DNA from: a virus
DNA length: 44,590 bases
Virus record (IMG/VR): IMGVR_UViG_3300049435_000111
Coordinates: 1-44,590 of that record
Direction: 5' to 3' (one strand)
The position numbers were made by a program, and so were the translations under genes. Below the pieces are notes generated by a model that saw nothing but the letters and a program-made list of their open reading frames with translations, was not told the DNA's origin and made no database searches. Positions 18,622 through 25,547 of the stretch are shown here, piece after piece; position 1 is the stretch's first letter, and every line of letters begins with the position of its first letter.

Positions 18622-18965
18622 AGACGCAGTTGCATCCGGAGCACTGTTCGGATGACTCGATGCATGTCGAGGCGAATGCGAATGTCAATGTCAACCGGTT
18701 CACGCTGCCGAAAGATCCGCGTGAGATCGTGGTGGCCGTGGTGCTGGCGCTATCGATCATGGTCAATGTGGTGATGGGCGGGATGTACCTCATCTCGCAG
18801 CGAGAAGTGGCGGATGCTTACAAGGACATCAAGACACAGGTTTGGGTGAGGCAGGATAAGGAGGAGGAGCGATTTCAGAAGTTTGTCGCAGGTCCGTACG
18901 CGGATCTTGCGGGTAACGTCAAGGCGAGCCTGATTTTATTCTCTAAATGCAAGGAGTCGAAATGA
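18618..18965 (+). CDS. Single-pass membrane protein, lysis-region
   Basis: A 115-residue protein. GTG start at 18618 overlapping the previous stop (GTGA). N-terminal 40 residues are polar with VEANANVNVNRF, then one strong membrane segment (EIVVAVVLALSIMVNVVMGG and on to MYLI), then a charged helical tail (YKDIKTQVWVRQDKEEERF). The topology is that of an inner-membrane spanin subunit or a holin accessory, but no family is recognised. Confidence 0.65.
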   Translation: MKTQLHPEHCSDDSMHVEANANVNVNRFTLPKDPREIVVAVVLALSIMVNVVMGGMYLISQREVADAYKDIKTQVWVRQDKEEERFQKFVAGPYADLAGNVKASLILFSKCKESK

Positions 18966-19156
18966 GCGGTGGAGGCATCATAATTCAGCGGCGGTCCGTG
19001 TTAGTCACGGCAGCCAAGGACCCGTGTTTGTACGACCTGATGGGCTCGTCAGACAAAGCCAAGATCGATGCGATTGCAGCGAAGGATCCGGTGAGCGTGA
19101 CTGAGAAAGATCTCATCCACCTCGTGGACCTGCTTCGAGTCGCGATTCACTGTTGA
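18962..19156 (+). CDS. Small soluble protein, unknown
   Basis: A 64-residue protein with an aaggag ribosome-binding site and ATGA overlap with the previous gene. It reads MSGGGIIIQRRSVLVTAAK then a polar helical region ending DLIHLVDLLRVAIHC. No membrane segment or known motif. Confidence 0.6.
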   Translation: MSGGGIIIQRRSVLVTAAKDPCLYDLMGSSDKAKIDAIAAKDPVSVTEKDLIHLVDLLRVAIHC

Positions 19157-19159
19157 TCC

Positions 19160-19600
19160 ATGGCGAACGGTCAGCAGTGGACATTCGATACGCTCCTCAT
19201 CCACATCAAGGCGATGATCGATGAGGCTGAGAAGCGCACCGCTGACCGTTTCGCCGCACAGGACAAAGCCGTCGAGAAGGCACTCGCCGGCCAGGAAAAA
19301 GCCGTGACCGCAGCGCTGGCCTCTCAGGAGAAGGCAGTGGCGATTGCGGAGGAGAATTCCAAACTCTGGCGGCAAAGCGCGAACGAGTGGCGGGGCGCGA
19401 TGAATGACCGCGAAAGCAACTTCGTCAAGGTGGGCGAGTACAGCCTGTTACTCGCGCAGGTGAAAGAGATCCGGGATTCAATCTCGCTGAGTGCAGGTCG
19501 TGGGCAGGGCTGGGCCAGTGGCTGGCAGTTACTGATCGGAGTTGCCACGCTGGTCGGTATCGGGATCGCGATGATGGTGGCTTTCCGGGGACATTCGTGA
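19160..19600 (+). CDS. Coiled-coil protein with C-terminal membrane anchor
   Basis: A 146-residue protein. A long Ala/Lys/Glu heptad region has repeats of the form Q(D/E)KAVxxAL (KAVEKALAGQEKAVTAAL, SQEKAVAIAEE), followed by WRQSANEWRGAMNDRE and a C-terminal membrane helix (LLIGVATLVGIGIAMMVAF). This architecture is widespread beside phage lysis genes and is often annotated only as a phage coiled-coil protein. It overlaps the lysozyme start by 4 bases, so a lysis-related role is likely. Confidence 0.7.
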   Translation: MANGQQWTFDTLLIHIKAMIDEAEKRTADRFAAQDKAVEKALAGQEKAVTAALASQEKAVAIAEENSKLWRQSANEWRGAMNDRESNFVKVGEYSLLLAQVKEIRDSISLSAGRGQGWASGWQLLIGVATLVGIGIAMMVAFRGHS

Positions 19601-20004
19601 ACGCCGTTGATCTCGCACTACCACGACTTAAAACAGAAGAGGGCTTCCGTGCCACCAAGTACACCGACACCCAAGGCCATCTTACAATCGGTTTTGGATT
19701 CAATGTTGACGCCGGAATCAGCTCGTTTGCTGCAGGAGCATTACTCGGGGCTCAAGCCACGGAGCGCCATCAAGCTCTCATGGGACTCGGCTGGTATGCG
19801 GCTCTCGATCCAGTCCGTCAATCCGTATGTCTCGATATTGCCTTCAACTCCGGCACTCATGGATTGCTTAACTTCCCCCACATGATCGCAGCGCTGGCCA
19901 AAGGTGACTGGGCGGGCGCTGCTGCGGAGTGCAAGGTCACCAATCCCGAGCTCGCGGGCCGCTACGCCGCACTCGCCCAACTGCTGCTCACGGGTGGTCA
20001 ATGA
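19597..20004 (+). CDS. Endolysin: T4-type lysozyme (GH24)
   Basis: A 135-residue muramidase. The catalytic triad spacing of T4 lysozyme is present: Glu15 (EEGFRATKYTD), Asp24 and Thr30 in the following GHLTIGFGFN. C-terminal SVCLDIAFNSGTHGLLNF corresponds to the conserved LVSFAFNxG helix of the family. There is no signal peptide or SAR segment, so release needs a holin. GTG start overlapping the previous stop (GTGA). Slightly shorter than T4 lysozyme (164). Confidence 0.88.
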   Translation: MNAVDLALPRLKTEEGFRATKYTDTQGHLTIGFGFNVDAGISSFAAGALLGAQATERHQALMGLGWYAALDPVRQSVCLDIAFNSGTHGLLNFPHMIAALAKGDWAGAAAECKVTNPELAGRYAALAQLLLTGGQ

Positions 20005-20318
20005 CCGATCAAACAGCGCTTCCGTGGTATCGCTCGCGCATCCTGCAAGGTCTGCTCACCATCGTGGTCAGCCAGATCGTTGCCCGAGTGCAAGCTCAAT
20101 TCCACATCGACTTCATGGGCATGAGCGTGACGGACATCGTCAACTGGCTCATGGATGCCATCACCGCCGGCGCGGTCTATTGGGCCACTCACGCCCGGGT
20201 CGCCCCGCAAGTCCCCATTCCGCCCGTCGTGACCCTCACTCAAAACCAAGCCGACCAGATCAATGGAGCACCCAATGAAACCCCAGTTCCTCCTGCCACT
20301 CCTGCTCATCCTCTGTAG
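20001..20318 (+). CDS. Putative holin
   Basis: A 105-residue protein, ATG overlapping the lysozyme stop. It opens LPWYRSRILQGLLTIVVSQI, a form common among small phage holins (Trp-Tyr-x-Ser-Arg before the first membrane helix), and a second weaker hydrophobic stretch (IVNWLMDAITAGAVYWATHA) follows. The C-terminus is soluble and Pro-rich. Position just after the endolysin supports a holin. Membrane helix strength is modest, so one of the neighbouring membrane proteins could be the true holin. Confidence 0.6.
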   Translation: MTDQTALPWYRSRILQGLLTIVVSQIVARVQAQFHIDFMGMSVTDIVNWLMDAITAGAVYWATHARVAPQVPIPPVVTLTQNQADQINGAPNETPVPPATPAHPL

Positions 20319-20613
20319 CTGCACGCAGCTCGGACTCACGACACCGAAAGGCTTCGACCAGCAGTTGGCTAACGCCTACGGCATTCACACGGCCGTCATT
20401 TCGGCCACCACCACGGCACTGAATGCAGGCAGCCTGTCGAGCGCAGATGCCATACAGGTGCAGACCATTGCCACCACCTCGAGGACGCTGCTGGACACCG
20501 CCAAAGCGGCCGAGACCGCCGGGGATACCGCGGGCGCCCAAAAGAACCTGGTGCTCGCCATGAGCGCCCTGCAAGCGCTCCAGACGTACTTGAACACCCA
20601 CGGGAGTAAATGA
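20275..20613 (+). CDS. Lipoprotein, possible outer spanin or lysis accessory
   Basis: A 112-residue protein. MKPQFLLPLLLILCSC is a lipoprotein signal peptide with a lipobox ending in Cys, then a helical Ala/Thr-rich domain (GIHTAVISATTTALNAGSL, TAKAAETAGDTAGAQKNLVLAM). It starts 44 bases inside the putative holin gene in another frame, with ggag before its ATG. An outer spanin is possible, but it is longer and less Pro-rich than typical Rz1. It may instead be a periplasmic accessory. Confidence 0.65.
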   Translation: MKPQFLLPLLLILCSCTQLGLTTPKGFDQQLANAYGIHTAVISATTTALNAGSLSSADAIQVQTIATTSRTLLDTAKAAETAGDTAGAQKNLVLAMSALQALQTYLNTHGSK

Positions 20614-20614
20614 C

Positions 20615-20821
20615 ATGGGAACCGCTGTTGCTGTTGCCGTCGATCTGCTGGTGGAACTGCTGAAGAACGCCGGCCAGATCAGTCAGCTGATCCAGACCGC
20701 CCAGGCGAACGGGCAGACCACGCTCACGCCCGAACAGTGGGCCACTATCGTGGGTGCGGATGATTCGGCGGAAGCCGCGTTGGCTGCCGCGATCGCCACG
20801 GCGAAAAGCCAAGGGAGGTAG
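20615..20821 (+). CDS. Small Ala-rich helical protein, unknown
   Basis: A 68-residue acidic protein (VDLLVELLKNAGQISQLIQTA, then TPEQWATIVGADDSAEAALAAAIA). No membrane helix. It follows the lipoprotein stop by one base and precedes the next ATG by two, so it belongs to the same transcript. Similar short helical proteins occur in this place in other podoviruses; function unknown. Confidence 0.6.
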   Translation: MGTAVAVAVDLLVELLKNAGQISQLIQTAQANGQTTLTPEQWATIVGADDSAEAALAAAIATAKSQGR

Positions 20822-20823
20822 CC

Positions 20824-21009
20824 ATGATCACCACGCTGCTCGTCTTCTTCATCGTCCTGTGCATCATCGGGTTGATCCTGTGGGGCATCAATCAGATTCC
20901 CGGCATCCCCCAGATCGTCAAAGTCGTCATTTACGTCGTCATCGGTGTCGTGCTGCTGCTGTGGTTGTTGCAGTACGTGCAGGGCGGCGCTCACCTGTCA
21001 CTTCACTAG
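20824..21009 (+). CDS. Small two-helix membrane protein (Thivi_2564-like)
   Basis: A 61-residue protein with two hydrophobic helices (LLVFFIVLCIIGLILWGIN and VVIYVVIGVVLLLWLLQYV) joined by QIPGIPQIVK. The pattern resembles the Thivi_2564 family of small membrane proteins found in phages and proteobacteria. A gggaggtagcc sequence lies before the ATG. It could act as a second holin or antiholin. Confidence 0.7.
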   Translation: MITTLLVFFIVLCIIGLILWGINQIPGIPQIVKVVIYVVIGVVLLLWLLQYVQGGAHLSLH

Positions 21010-21018
21010 GAGCCTTTC

Positions 21019-21621
21019 ATGGCCACCATTTCTGGAAACGTCACCTTCACTGCTGCCGAACTCGCAGCTCTCGCCAAACAGGTCGCTCCACTGATTCCTG
21101 TGGGCACCACGCCGCCCGTCGTCACACCCCCTCCCGTGACCACGCCGCCCAAAGGCGCTCTGATGCTCTACAGCAATGGAGTCAATGGCTTCGGAGGAGA
21201 CTGGTCCTTCGGCAATGGAGGTCGCGTGGACTACGCCTCCAAAGATATTGCGGGTCTCACCGTCATCGCGGTGTTCGGCGACATGGGCTTGCAGCCGTAC
21301 TACGTCAATCAGGATCTGGATACCACCGGCTACAAGTACTTCGAGTTCGACCTGTGGCCGACGCAGGCGAACAACGCCTGGGTCTTCGGCTCTGAGATGA
21401 AAGGGGATGTCACCCTTCCGGGTGCGCCGCCCCCGCCCTCGATCATGGCCTACGGACCCAATCCAGCCATCGTGGGCCAGTGGAATCACTACAAGGTGCC
21501 GAAGTCCATTGCCGCCATCACCGATGCCACGCACCTTGCGAAGTCGATGCTGCTCGAGCAGAAATCGACAAACAAGACCGGCAACAGGTGGTATGTGAAC
21601 AACATCTGCTGGACGCCCTGA
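21019..21621 (+). CDS. Last late gene: probable secreted/virion carbohydrate-binding-like protein
   Basis: A 200-residue protein. A short helical N-terminus (MATISGNVTFTAAELAALAKQ) is joined by a Pro/Thr linker (about residues 28-45) to a beta-rich C-terminal domain (NGFGGDWSFGNGGRVDYASKD, TTGYKYFEFDLWPTQANNAW, NRWYVNNICWTP) that resembles carbohydrate-binding jelly rolls. Its leader and first codons match those of the major capsid gene at 22 of 23 bases, suggesting strong translation. It may be an extra receptor-binding or decoration protein. It is the last gene of the plus-strand block. Confidence 0.6.
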   Translation: MATISGNVTFTAAELAALAKQVAPLIPVGTTPPVVTPPPVTTPPKGALMLYSNGVNGFGGDWSFGNGGRVDYASKDIAGLTVIAVFGDMGLQPYYVNQDLDTTGYKYFEFDLWPTQANNAWVFGSEMKGDVTLPGAPPPPSIMAYGPNPAIVGQWNHYKVPKSIAAITDATHLAKSMLLEQKSTNKTGNRWYVNNICWTP

Positions 21622-21705
21622 TATTTATTTTCTAAAGCTCTACCCGATTTCGTCCCTAGAAGCGTCTCTTCAGGGGTAGGGAACACGGAGGACAGGGAGG
21701 TCCGC

Positions 21706-21915
21706 TCATCCGCTAGACTGTGCGCTTCGTTCCTGCATTAGGTCGTCAGGTGCACGTAGCACTTCCGCAAATGAGATTGGGCTGATTCGCTCCAAGTACA
21801 GCTTGGTTACCTGAAGCTCGTAATACTGCAGCCTCCGTGGGCCGGGAGGGTATCCAGCCCGCGCTTGATCCAACGCCTTTTCACGGGCCAGTTTGAGCAA
21901 CCCATCATGGTTCAT
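21706..21915 (-). CDS. Small protein, unknown (last gene of the left operon)
   Basis: A 69-residue protein starting at the ATG at 21915, with gaggag upstream and an ATGA overlap with the gene before it. Mostly helical and charged (LKLAREKALDQARAG, then YYELQVTKLYLERISPIS). It converges on the late operon, which ends 84 bases away. Confidence 0.6.
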   Translation of the reverse strand: MNHDGLLKLAREKALDQARAGYPPGPRRLQYYELQVTKLYLERISPISFAEVLRAPDDLMQERSAQSSG

Positions 21916-22130
21916 GGTCCATCTCCTCGACGCTGAGTATTCGGTGCAACCTGCTTCAGACAGGTCAGGCACCGCTTGATTGATTCAGACGGCTGCAGCA
22001 GCGCATCCGTGCATGAGAACTGGCCACACAGACTCATTCGGTGCGTCGGATGCGACAGGTTCGGCGCCCAGTAGTGCGCTCGCCGAAACCGTCCCGGCTG
22101 TAGCCAATTGCGCTCAATGTCAGGTAGCAC
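21912..22130 (-). CDS. Small Cys-rich protein, unknown
   Basis: A 72-residue protein, assuming the GTG at 22130 as start (11 bases after the upstream stop; the frame is open further back). It contains a possible metal site: HYWAPNLSHPTHRMSLCG.FSC followed by RCLTCLKQ near the C-terminus. The His/Cys spacing is like that of small zinc proteins common in phage early regions. The start is uncertain. Confidence 0.55.
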   Translation of the reverse strand: MLPDIERNWLQPGRFRRAHYWAPNLSHPTHRMSLCGQFSCTDALLQPSESIKRCLTCLKQVAPNTQRRGDGP

Positions 22131-22140
22131 GTTCAGGTTC

Positions 22141-22782
22141 TCAGAGTAGGTCTGCGACGTATCTCGGGCAGTTGACGTTGTGATATGCGCTGGGTTCTTT
22201 ATCGCGTACCAAACACTCGCATGGCTTCGAGCCTGCGCCCCGGGGCGCACCCTCCTGAATCCGCCGCGGGGACCGCGCCAGTGCCTTGTTGAATGATGCT
22301 GCCTCACTGACTGACAGTTGCTCGCACGGTTCGGACGAACCAGCAATCTGGAGTGCTTCCTTCGCCAACCGCGCTATCTCAGGCAACGAACGCTCAGAGA
22401 GTCCGCCCTCGGCGATGTTGCGAATGGTCCCCAGCCTCGCAATGAGTAATGTCCAGCTTTCTGGACCACCCGGAATGAAGCCATATAAGGAACAGCCGAT
22501 ACGATGCCACGAACCCGCAGTCGCTCCGCACTCACAGCACTTATTCTCACCTAGCGCATCGGGCGTTGATTCCGTTCGTGCCTTGCATTTGAACGTACTG
22601 CGGTTGTGGAAAGGTTCAGCTCGCGTGGCGCACCGAGCCTGCTGGTCAACGGTGCAATCGCATGCAGGGTCAATCATGGCCTTGGACTCCTCAAACATTA
22701 CACAGTCGCAATTCTCAAAGGAACATGCCGTCTCGGAGTAGTGCGCCGCCCTGGCATGGCTGCAGACACACTCATTTGTCAT
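22141..22782 (-). CDS. Cys-rich protein, probably zinc-binding
   Basis: A 213-residue protein. The N-terminus has CVCSHARAAHYSE..C.F..CDCVMF, a Cys/His knuckle found in small phage and actinobacterial proteins, then ACDCTVDQQARC, then a second pair (NKCCECGATAGSWHRIGC). The C-terminal half is helical with a final CECLVRDKEPSAYH..NCPRY motif. At least three metal sites are suggested. Start at 22782 overlaps the previous stop (ATGA). Function unknown; nucleic-acid or protein binding is likely. Confidence 0.65.
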   Translation of the reverse strand: MTNECVCSHARAAHYSETACSFENCDCVMFEESKAMIDPACDCTVDQQARCATRAEPFHNRSTFKCKARTESTPDALGENKCCECGATAGSWHRIGCSLYGFIPGGPESWTLLIARLGTIRNIAEGGLSERSLPEIARLAKEALQIAGSSEPCEQLSVSEAASFNKALARSPRRIQEGAPRGAGSKPCECLVRDKEPSAYHNVNCPRYVADLL

Positions 22783-22937
22783 GAGCGTAGTTTCCTTCGG
22801 CAACGTTTGCATGTCACCAGATCAGCAAGGGGATCACGCAGCCCTTTGCTCCCGATGATCGACGTGATGTTGGCGTGCTTGGTCCCGCACAGCACTTCGA
22901 GCACGTAGTTCATTGCATGGCACTTCTTTCGTTTCAT
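22779..22937 (-). CDS. Basic microprotein with Cys pairs (52 aa)
   Basis: A 52-residue protein, too short for usual length cut-offs. It reads MKRKKCHAMNYVLEVLC, then GTKHANITSIIG, and ends VTCKRCRRKLRS. The CxxC and two further Cys suggest a zinc knuckle; both ends are strongly basic. Both its start and its stop make 4-base ATGA overlaps with the neighbours, strong support that it is translated. Confidence 0.65.
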   Translation of the reverse strand: MKRKKCHAMNYVLEVLCGTKHANITSIIGSKGLRDPLADLVTCKRCRRKLRS

Positions 22938-23137
22938 CGTGGATCGCCTGAGTTAACCGATGTCGTTTCGAGCGTGCCGGGCTTCACCAGGATCTTCGTG
23001 CAGGCACATTTGGGACATGTCAGACGCCCCATAGCCTTGGCTGCATCCTTCATCAGCATCGGCAAGTACAGCCCGATCCAGCGATGATTGCAATTGCTGC
23101 AGGTCACCCACATTGGATTTGTGCCTTCTTCACTCAC
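22934..23137 (-). CDS. Zinc-ribbon protein
   Basis: A 67-residue protein with a clear zinc ribbon: VTCSNCNHRW near residue 11 and LTCPKCACTK near residue 40. Between them is WIGLYLPMLMKDAAKAMGR, a sequence recurrent in phage zinc-ribbon proteins. GTG start at 23137 with gggag just upstream. Function unknown. Confidence 0.75.
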   Translation of the reverse strand: MSEEGTNPMWVTCSNCNHRWIGLYLPMLMKDAAKAMGRLTCPKCACTKILVKPGTLETTSVNSGDPR

Positions 23138-23161
23138 CGCACGCTCCCACGGTTTGAGCGT

Positions 23162-23605
23162 TCAGACCGTGTGCGTCCCTTCGACACCGCGAGCCATGCG
23201 CGCCTTCGTACGACGCTGCAGGGCCGTCTGTGCCGTGCGCATGGCGTCGAGTGCCTCCTGATTGTCAGGTGAAGCGTATGGACCACCCTGGAAGCCCTCC
23301 ATGCGATCGATGAGGATCGCCAGCAACGCTTCGTGTGTCAGGCCATTCACGCCAGCCTCGGCAATCGGGCCGTTCTGGAAGTTGATGTAACTGGCTGGCA
23401 CATTGGGGATCTGCAGCCGATATGCATGGCACGCTCCGCCCGAGCCGGGCTCATCGAGAACCGTGACCTCGATGACGTCGTTGGCGGGATTCACTTTGTG
23501 GCCTGTAAGTTCTCTTGTCATGTCTGGTCTCCATCGGTTACAAAAAGATTCGTGATCCGGTGCGTTGTCGTCGCCTTCAACGCAATTGCAATGTGAGGCA
23601 CTCAT
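23162..23605 (-). CDS. Conserved phage protein (FQxGPIxExGVNG family), with two possible starts
   Basis: A 147-residue protein from the ATG at 23605, which overlaps the previous stop (ATGA). A second start at 23521 has its own ggaga site and gives 119 residues; the extra N-terminus (HCNCVEGDDNAPDHESFC) holds three Cys. The core FQNGPIAEAGVNGLTHEALL, DRMEGFQGGPYAS and RTKARMARGVEGTH is a widespread phage family known to me as of unknown function. Both forms may be made. Confidence 0.75.
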   Translation of the reverse strand: MSASHCNCVEGDDNAPDHESFCNRWRPDMTRELTGHKVNPANDVIEVTVLDEPGSGGACHAYRLQIPNVPASYINFQNGPIAEAGVNGLTHEALLAILIDRMEGFQGGPYASPDNQEALDAMRTAQTALQRRTKARMARGVEGTHTV

Positions 23606-23850
23606 GCGCTGTCCGAAGGCATTTCGATTGGACCGCCGCACTTAGGACAGTGTTTCCACCATTCCTCTTTGCGATCGATCTGGGCGCCACACGAAGTGAA
23701 GTACATAAAGCGCTCATTGCCTTTATCGTCGAACCACTTGCAGACGCCGGGACCGGTCCACGTGGTGTATGTCGGTGCCTGATAGATCGGATACACCGGC
23801 TGAGGCCAGTACGGCCAATTGCAGCCCCATGGAGACGGATCACCTGCCAT
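23602..23850 (-). CDS. Zinc-ribbon-like protein, Trp/Tyr-rich
   Basis: An 82-residue protein starting at the ATG at 23850, placed 9 bases after ggagg (the ribosome site lies inside the previous gene). N-terminal half is Trp, Tyr and Pro-rich (WGCNWPYWPQPVYPIYQ). C-terminal half carries VCKWFDDKG, TSCGAQI and HCPKCGGPIEMPS, a zinc-ribbon pattern. Unknown function. Confidence 0.65.
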   Translation of the reverse strand: MAGDPSPWGCNWPYWPQPVYPIYQAPTYTTWTGPGVCKWFDDKGNERFMYFTSCGAQIDRKEEWWKHCPKCGGPIEMPSDSA

Positions 23851-23968
23851 GTTGTTCGCCTCCATTGGTGTCCGCACTCCAAAACTGGGGCGGGTCATAC
23901 GGAATCCAGAACAGCTGCCATTTGCCGCTCGATCGCTGTATCCATACGGGCTGGTATCGGTCGATCAT
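23840..23968 (-). CDS. Microprotein, Trp-rich (42 aa)
   Basis: A 42-residue protein, MIDRYQPVWIQRSSGKWQ then LFWIPYDPPQFW. Gaggt lies before the ATG and the start overlaps the preceding stop (ATGA). Its end overlaps the next gene by 11 bases in another frame. Short WQ/FW-rich proteins of this kind are common in phage early operons. Function unknown. Confidence 0.6.
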   Translation of the reverse strand: MIDRYQPVWIQRSSGKWQLFWIPYDPPQFWSADTNGGEQHGR

Positions 23969-24180
23969 TTCGATACCTCGTTTTCATTGGTGTCGGCGCT
24001 GTGAGGTGACGGTAGTTGTGGACGCGCCTTTTCGCCGAGCCGCGCATCCGACGGACACCATAACCCCGTTGGGTTCTCTGCCGGCGTTCCATAAGGTGGA
24101 GCGACGTGCTGCCCAATTCTGTAGCCACACAGATTGCAGATACGCTTGAGCGGATTTTCGTCCACGTTATTCTCGTCCAT
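23965..24180 (-). CDS. Small zinc-binding-like protein
   Basis: A 71-residue protein: MDENNVDENPLKRICNLCG then a loop with His (IGQHVAPPYGTPAENPTG) and LWCPSD, an incomplete CxxC...C site. C-terminus is polar. It starts 14 bases inside the previous gene. Unknown function. Confidence 0.6.
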   Translation of the reverse strand: MDENNVDENPLKRICNLCGYRIGQHVAPPYGTPAENPTGLWCPSDARLGEKARPQLPSPHSADTNENEVSK

Positions 24181-24418
24181 TGTCCGAATCACCATGGACC
24201 GGCGTACGAAAGCGTTCGAGGATGTTGATGACGTTCTCGGCGCCGCGAAGAAGGCTCTCGCAGCGCATGAATCGGTTGATGGCCTCCTGGCTGAGTTGCG
24301 GGGTCATCGCATCCCGAAAGCCTTCCAGATACGAAGCGCACTCCAAGTAGTTGCTGCGATTCACCGCGCCTGAATCGAACTGCTCGGCGTAGTGCTGCAA
24401 GAATGTTTCTTTCTTCAT
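24167..24418 (-). CDS. Small soluble protein, unknown
   Basis: An 83-residue protein, MKKETFLQHYAEQFDSGAV then helical (YLECASYLEGFRDAM, SQEAINRFMRCESLLRGAEN). Gagaag is placed before the ATG. No motif recognised. Confidence 0.6.
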   Translation of the reverse strand: MKKETFLQHYAEQFDSGAVNRSNYLECASYLEGFRDAMTPQLSQEAINRFMRCESLLRGAENVINILERFRTPVHGDSDNGRE

Positions 24419-24419
24419 G

Positions 24420-24824
24420 TCACTTCTCAAATGTGAGTAGAGGCGGCTGCTTGCCGGATTTGTAGGCTTCTTTGATCTGAGGTAGCGCGAACTCGGCCAT
24501 CGTCTTGCCGTCTGGCAGGATGAGTTGCGCCATGAACGCCTCATCGAATTCCTCGATACCGGACTCCACAGTTTCGAGTTTCGCCTTGATGCTCAGCAGG
24601 AGGGCGCGCCAACGCTGCCGGAACGCCTGCGGCGCTTTGTCCTGGTCGGGCATCGCCACGGTGAAGCGAATGTGACGCCCCCTCATGCGGAAGGCGATCG
24701 TTGCGAGCCCCGGCTTCTGGGCGTATCCAAAGTGGTCTGCGCCGTATCGCGTGAGTGTCTGCTCGATCTCACTGCGAGACTGAGAGGCGGGAACCTTGGT
24801 GCCTTTGGCGTACTTACCCATCAT
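24420..24824 (-). CDS. Conserved phage protein of unknown function
   Basis: A 134-residue protein (ATG at 24824, or the adjacent ATG at 24821). It has the layout of a recurrent phage family: SRSEIEQTLTRYGADHFGY, beta strands (GLATIAFRMRGRHIRFTV), then RQRWRALLLSIKAKLETVES, EFDEAFMAQLILPDGKTMAE and YKSGKQPPLL. I recall this family from other phages but not a proven function. Starts 11 bases inside the previous gene. Confidence 0.7.
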   Translation of the reverse strand: MMGKYAKGTKVPASQSRSEIEQTLTRYGADHFGYAQKPGLATIAFRMRGRHIRFTVAMPDQDKAPQAFRQRWRALLLSIKAKLETVESGIEEFDEAFMAQLILPDGKTMAEFALPQIKEAYKSGKQPPLLTFEK

Positions 24825-25182
24825 GTTGCTCGCTGGATGTATTCGAATGACTGTTGAACCAATGGTAGAGACGGCATGGACCGGCCTCGCAGTGCCAGTG
24901 GCCGGAGTCCCGCAGGTATCGCAGTAGCCTTCGCGCCTCCCGCGGTTGCATCCAAAAGGCATTCCAGCACCAATTGCCCCACCACTCTTTCTCGCGTTCG
25001 TACTCAAAAACTCGCCGCGAAATCCGTACTTTCCCATCGCCCAAATATCGAACACGGACGCCCCGTCCCCAGTGATCGTGCTGTAGCTCCAAATCCTGAT
25101 CGTTGCCGTAGTGGAGCATGTCGAAACGACCAACGAAGTTACCGTTGTCGGGATCGTTGCAGGCGATAGAGATAGCGATCAT
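24814..25182 (-). CDS. Small protein, unknown
   Basis: A 122-residue protein, ATG at 25182 overlapping the previous stop (ATGA). It reads IAISIACNDPDNGNFVGRF, then beta strands (GRGVRVRYLGDGKVRISRRVF) and a Trp-rich segment (EKEWWGNWCWNAFWM) before REARRLLRYLRDSG. No known domain. Confidence 0.6.
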   Translation of the reverse strand: MIAISIACNDPDNGNFVGRFDMLHYGNDQDLELQHDHWGRGVRVRYLGDGKVRISRRVFEYEREKEWWGNWCWNAFWMQPREARRLLRYLRDSGHWHCEAGPCRLYHWFNSHSNTSSEQHDG

Positions 25183-25439
25183 CGTTGCTCGCTGTGCTGT
25201 GGATGTGTCGGTAGCGGATCGGGATCACACCTCTGCCATGCGGCATCGGACAGGACAGACATGCGTCTCACGATCTCGCTTTGCGCCTCTTCGGCTCCGC
25301 ATCGATAGGCGTCGGCCAACGAGAAGCCCGCGCCGTCTAGCATCGCCTCCAACTGGCGGTCAGGCTTGATGCGCAGTTTCTTGCCGGCCTCACGGACGGC
25401 TTTGCAAAGCGCCTTCGACACTGCTGACTGTTTACTCAC
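25179..25439 (-). CDS. Small protein, unknown
   Basis: An 86-residue protein using the GTG at 25439 (gaggaa about 10 bases upstream). The open frame runs further back through the tRNA-like element, so the GTG is preferred. Basic N-terminus (VSKQSAVSKALCKAVREAGKK, abbreviated), helical middle (QLEAMLDGAGFSLADAYR) and a His-rich end. Unknown function. Confidence 0.55.
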   Translation of the reverse strand: MSKQSAVSKALCKAVREAGKKLRIKPDRQLEAMLDGAGFSLADAYRCGAEEAQSEIVRRMSVLSDAAWQRCDPDPLPTHPQHSEQR

Positions 25440-25469
25440 GACCGCACGCTTCCTCGCTCTGCGATTGAT

Positions 25470-25538
25470 GCCGGCTAGGCGGACTCGAACCGCCACTCCT
25501 GACTGCGATGTTTGGAGCGCACCAACTTGCTCGCCGGC
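25470..25538 (-). tRNA. tRNA-like element, possibly degenerate tRNA-Trp(CCA)
   Basis: About 69 nt. It has a perfect T-arm (GGCGG-TTCGAGT-CCGCC), complementary ends (GCCGGC at each end) and a D-loop-like AAGTTGGT. CTCCAAA matches a Trp anticodon loop (CCA). However, the D and anticodon stems do not form properly in any register I tried, and the element is a few bases short. It lies between two minus-strand genes in the same direction. It is either a decayed tRNA or an unusual tRNA-like structure. Confidence 0.4.
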
Positions 25539-25547
25539 CCATTAATT

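Noticed and set aside
21622-21705. Bidirectional terminator between the converging operons
   Set aside because: CTACCC and GGGTAG can pair, but the loop is about 30 bases and no U-tract follows on either strand.
23162-23605. Acb2/Tad1-type anti-defence sponge
   Set aside because: The FQxGPI/GVNG and RGVEGTH motifs belong to a different phage family from the Acb2 pattern I know; no ligand-binding motif could be matched.
24420-25133. 237-residue minus frame as one gene
   Set aside because: Its first 100 residues overlap, out of frame, the well-supported gene 24814-25182; family similarity begins at 24824.
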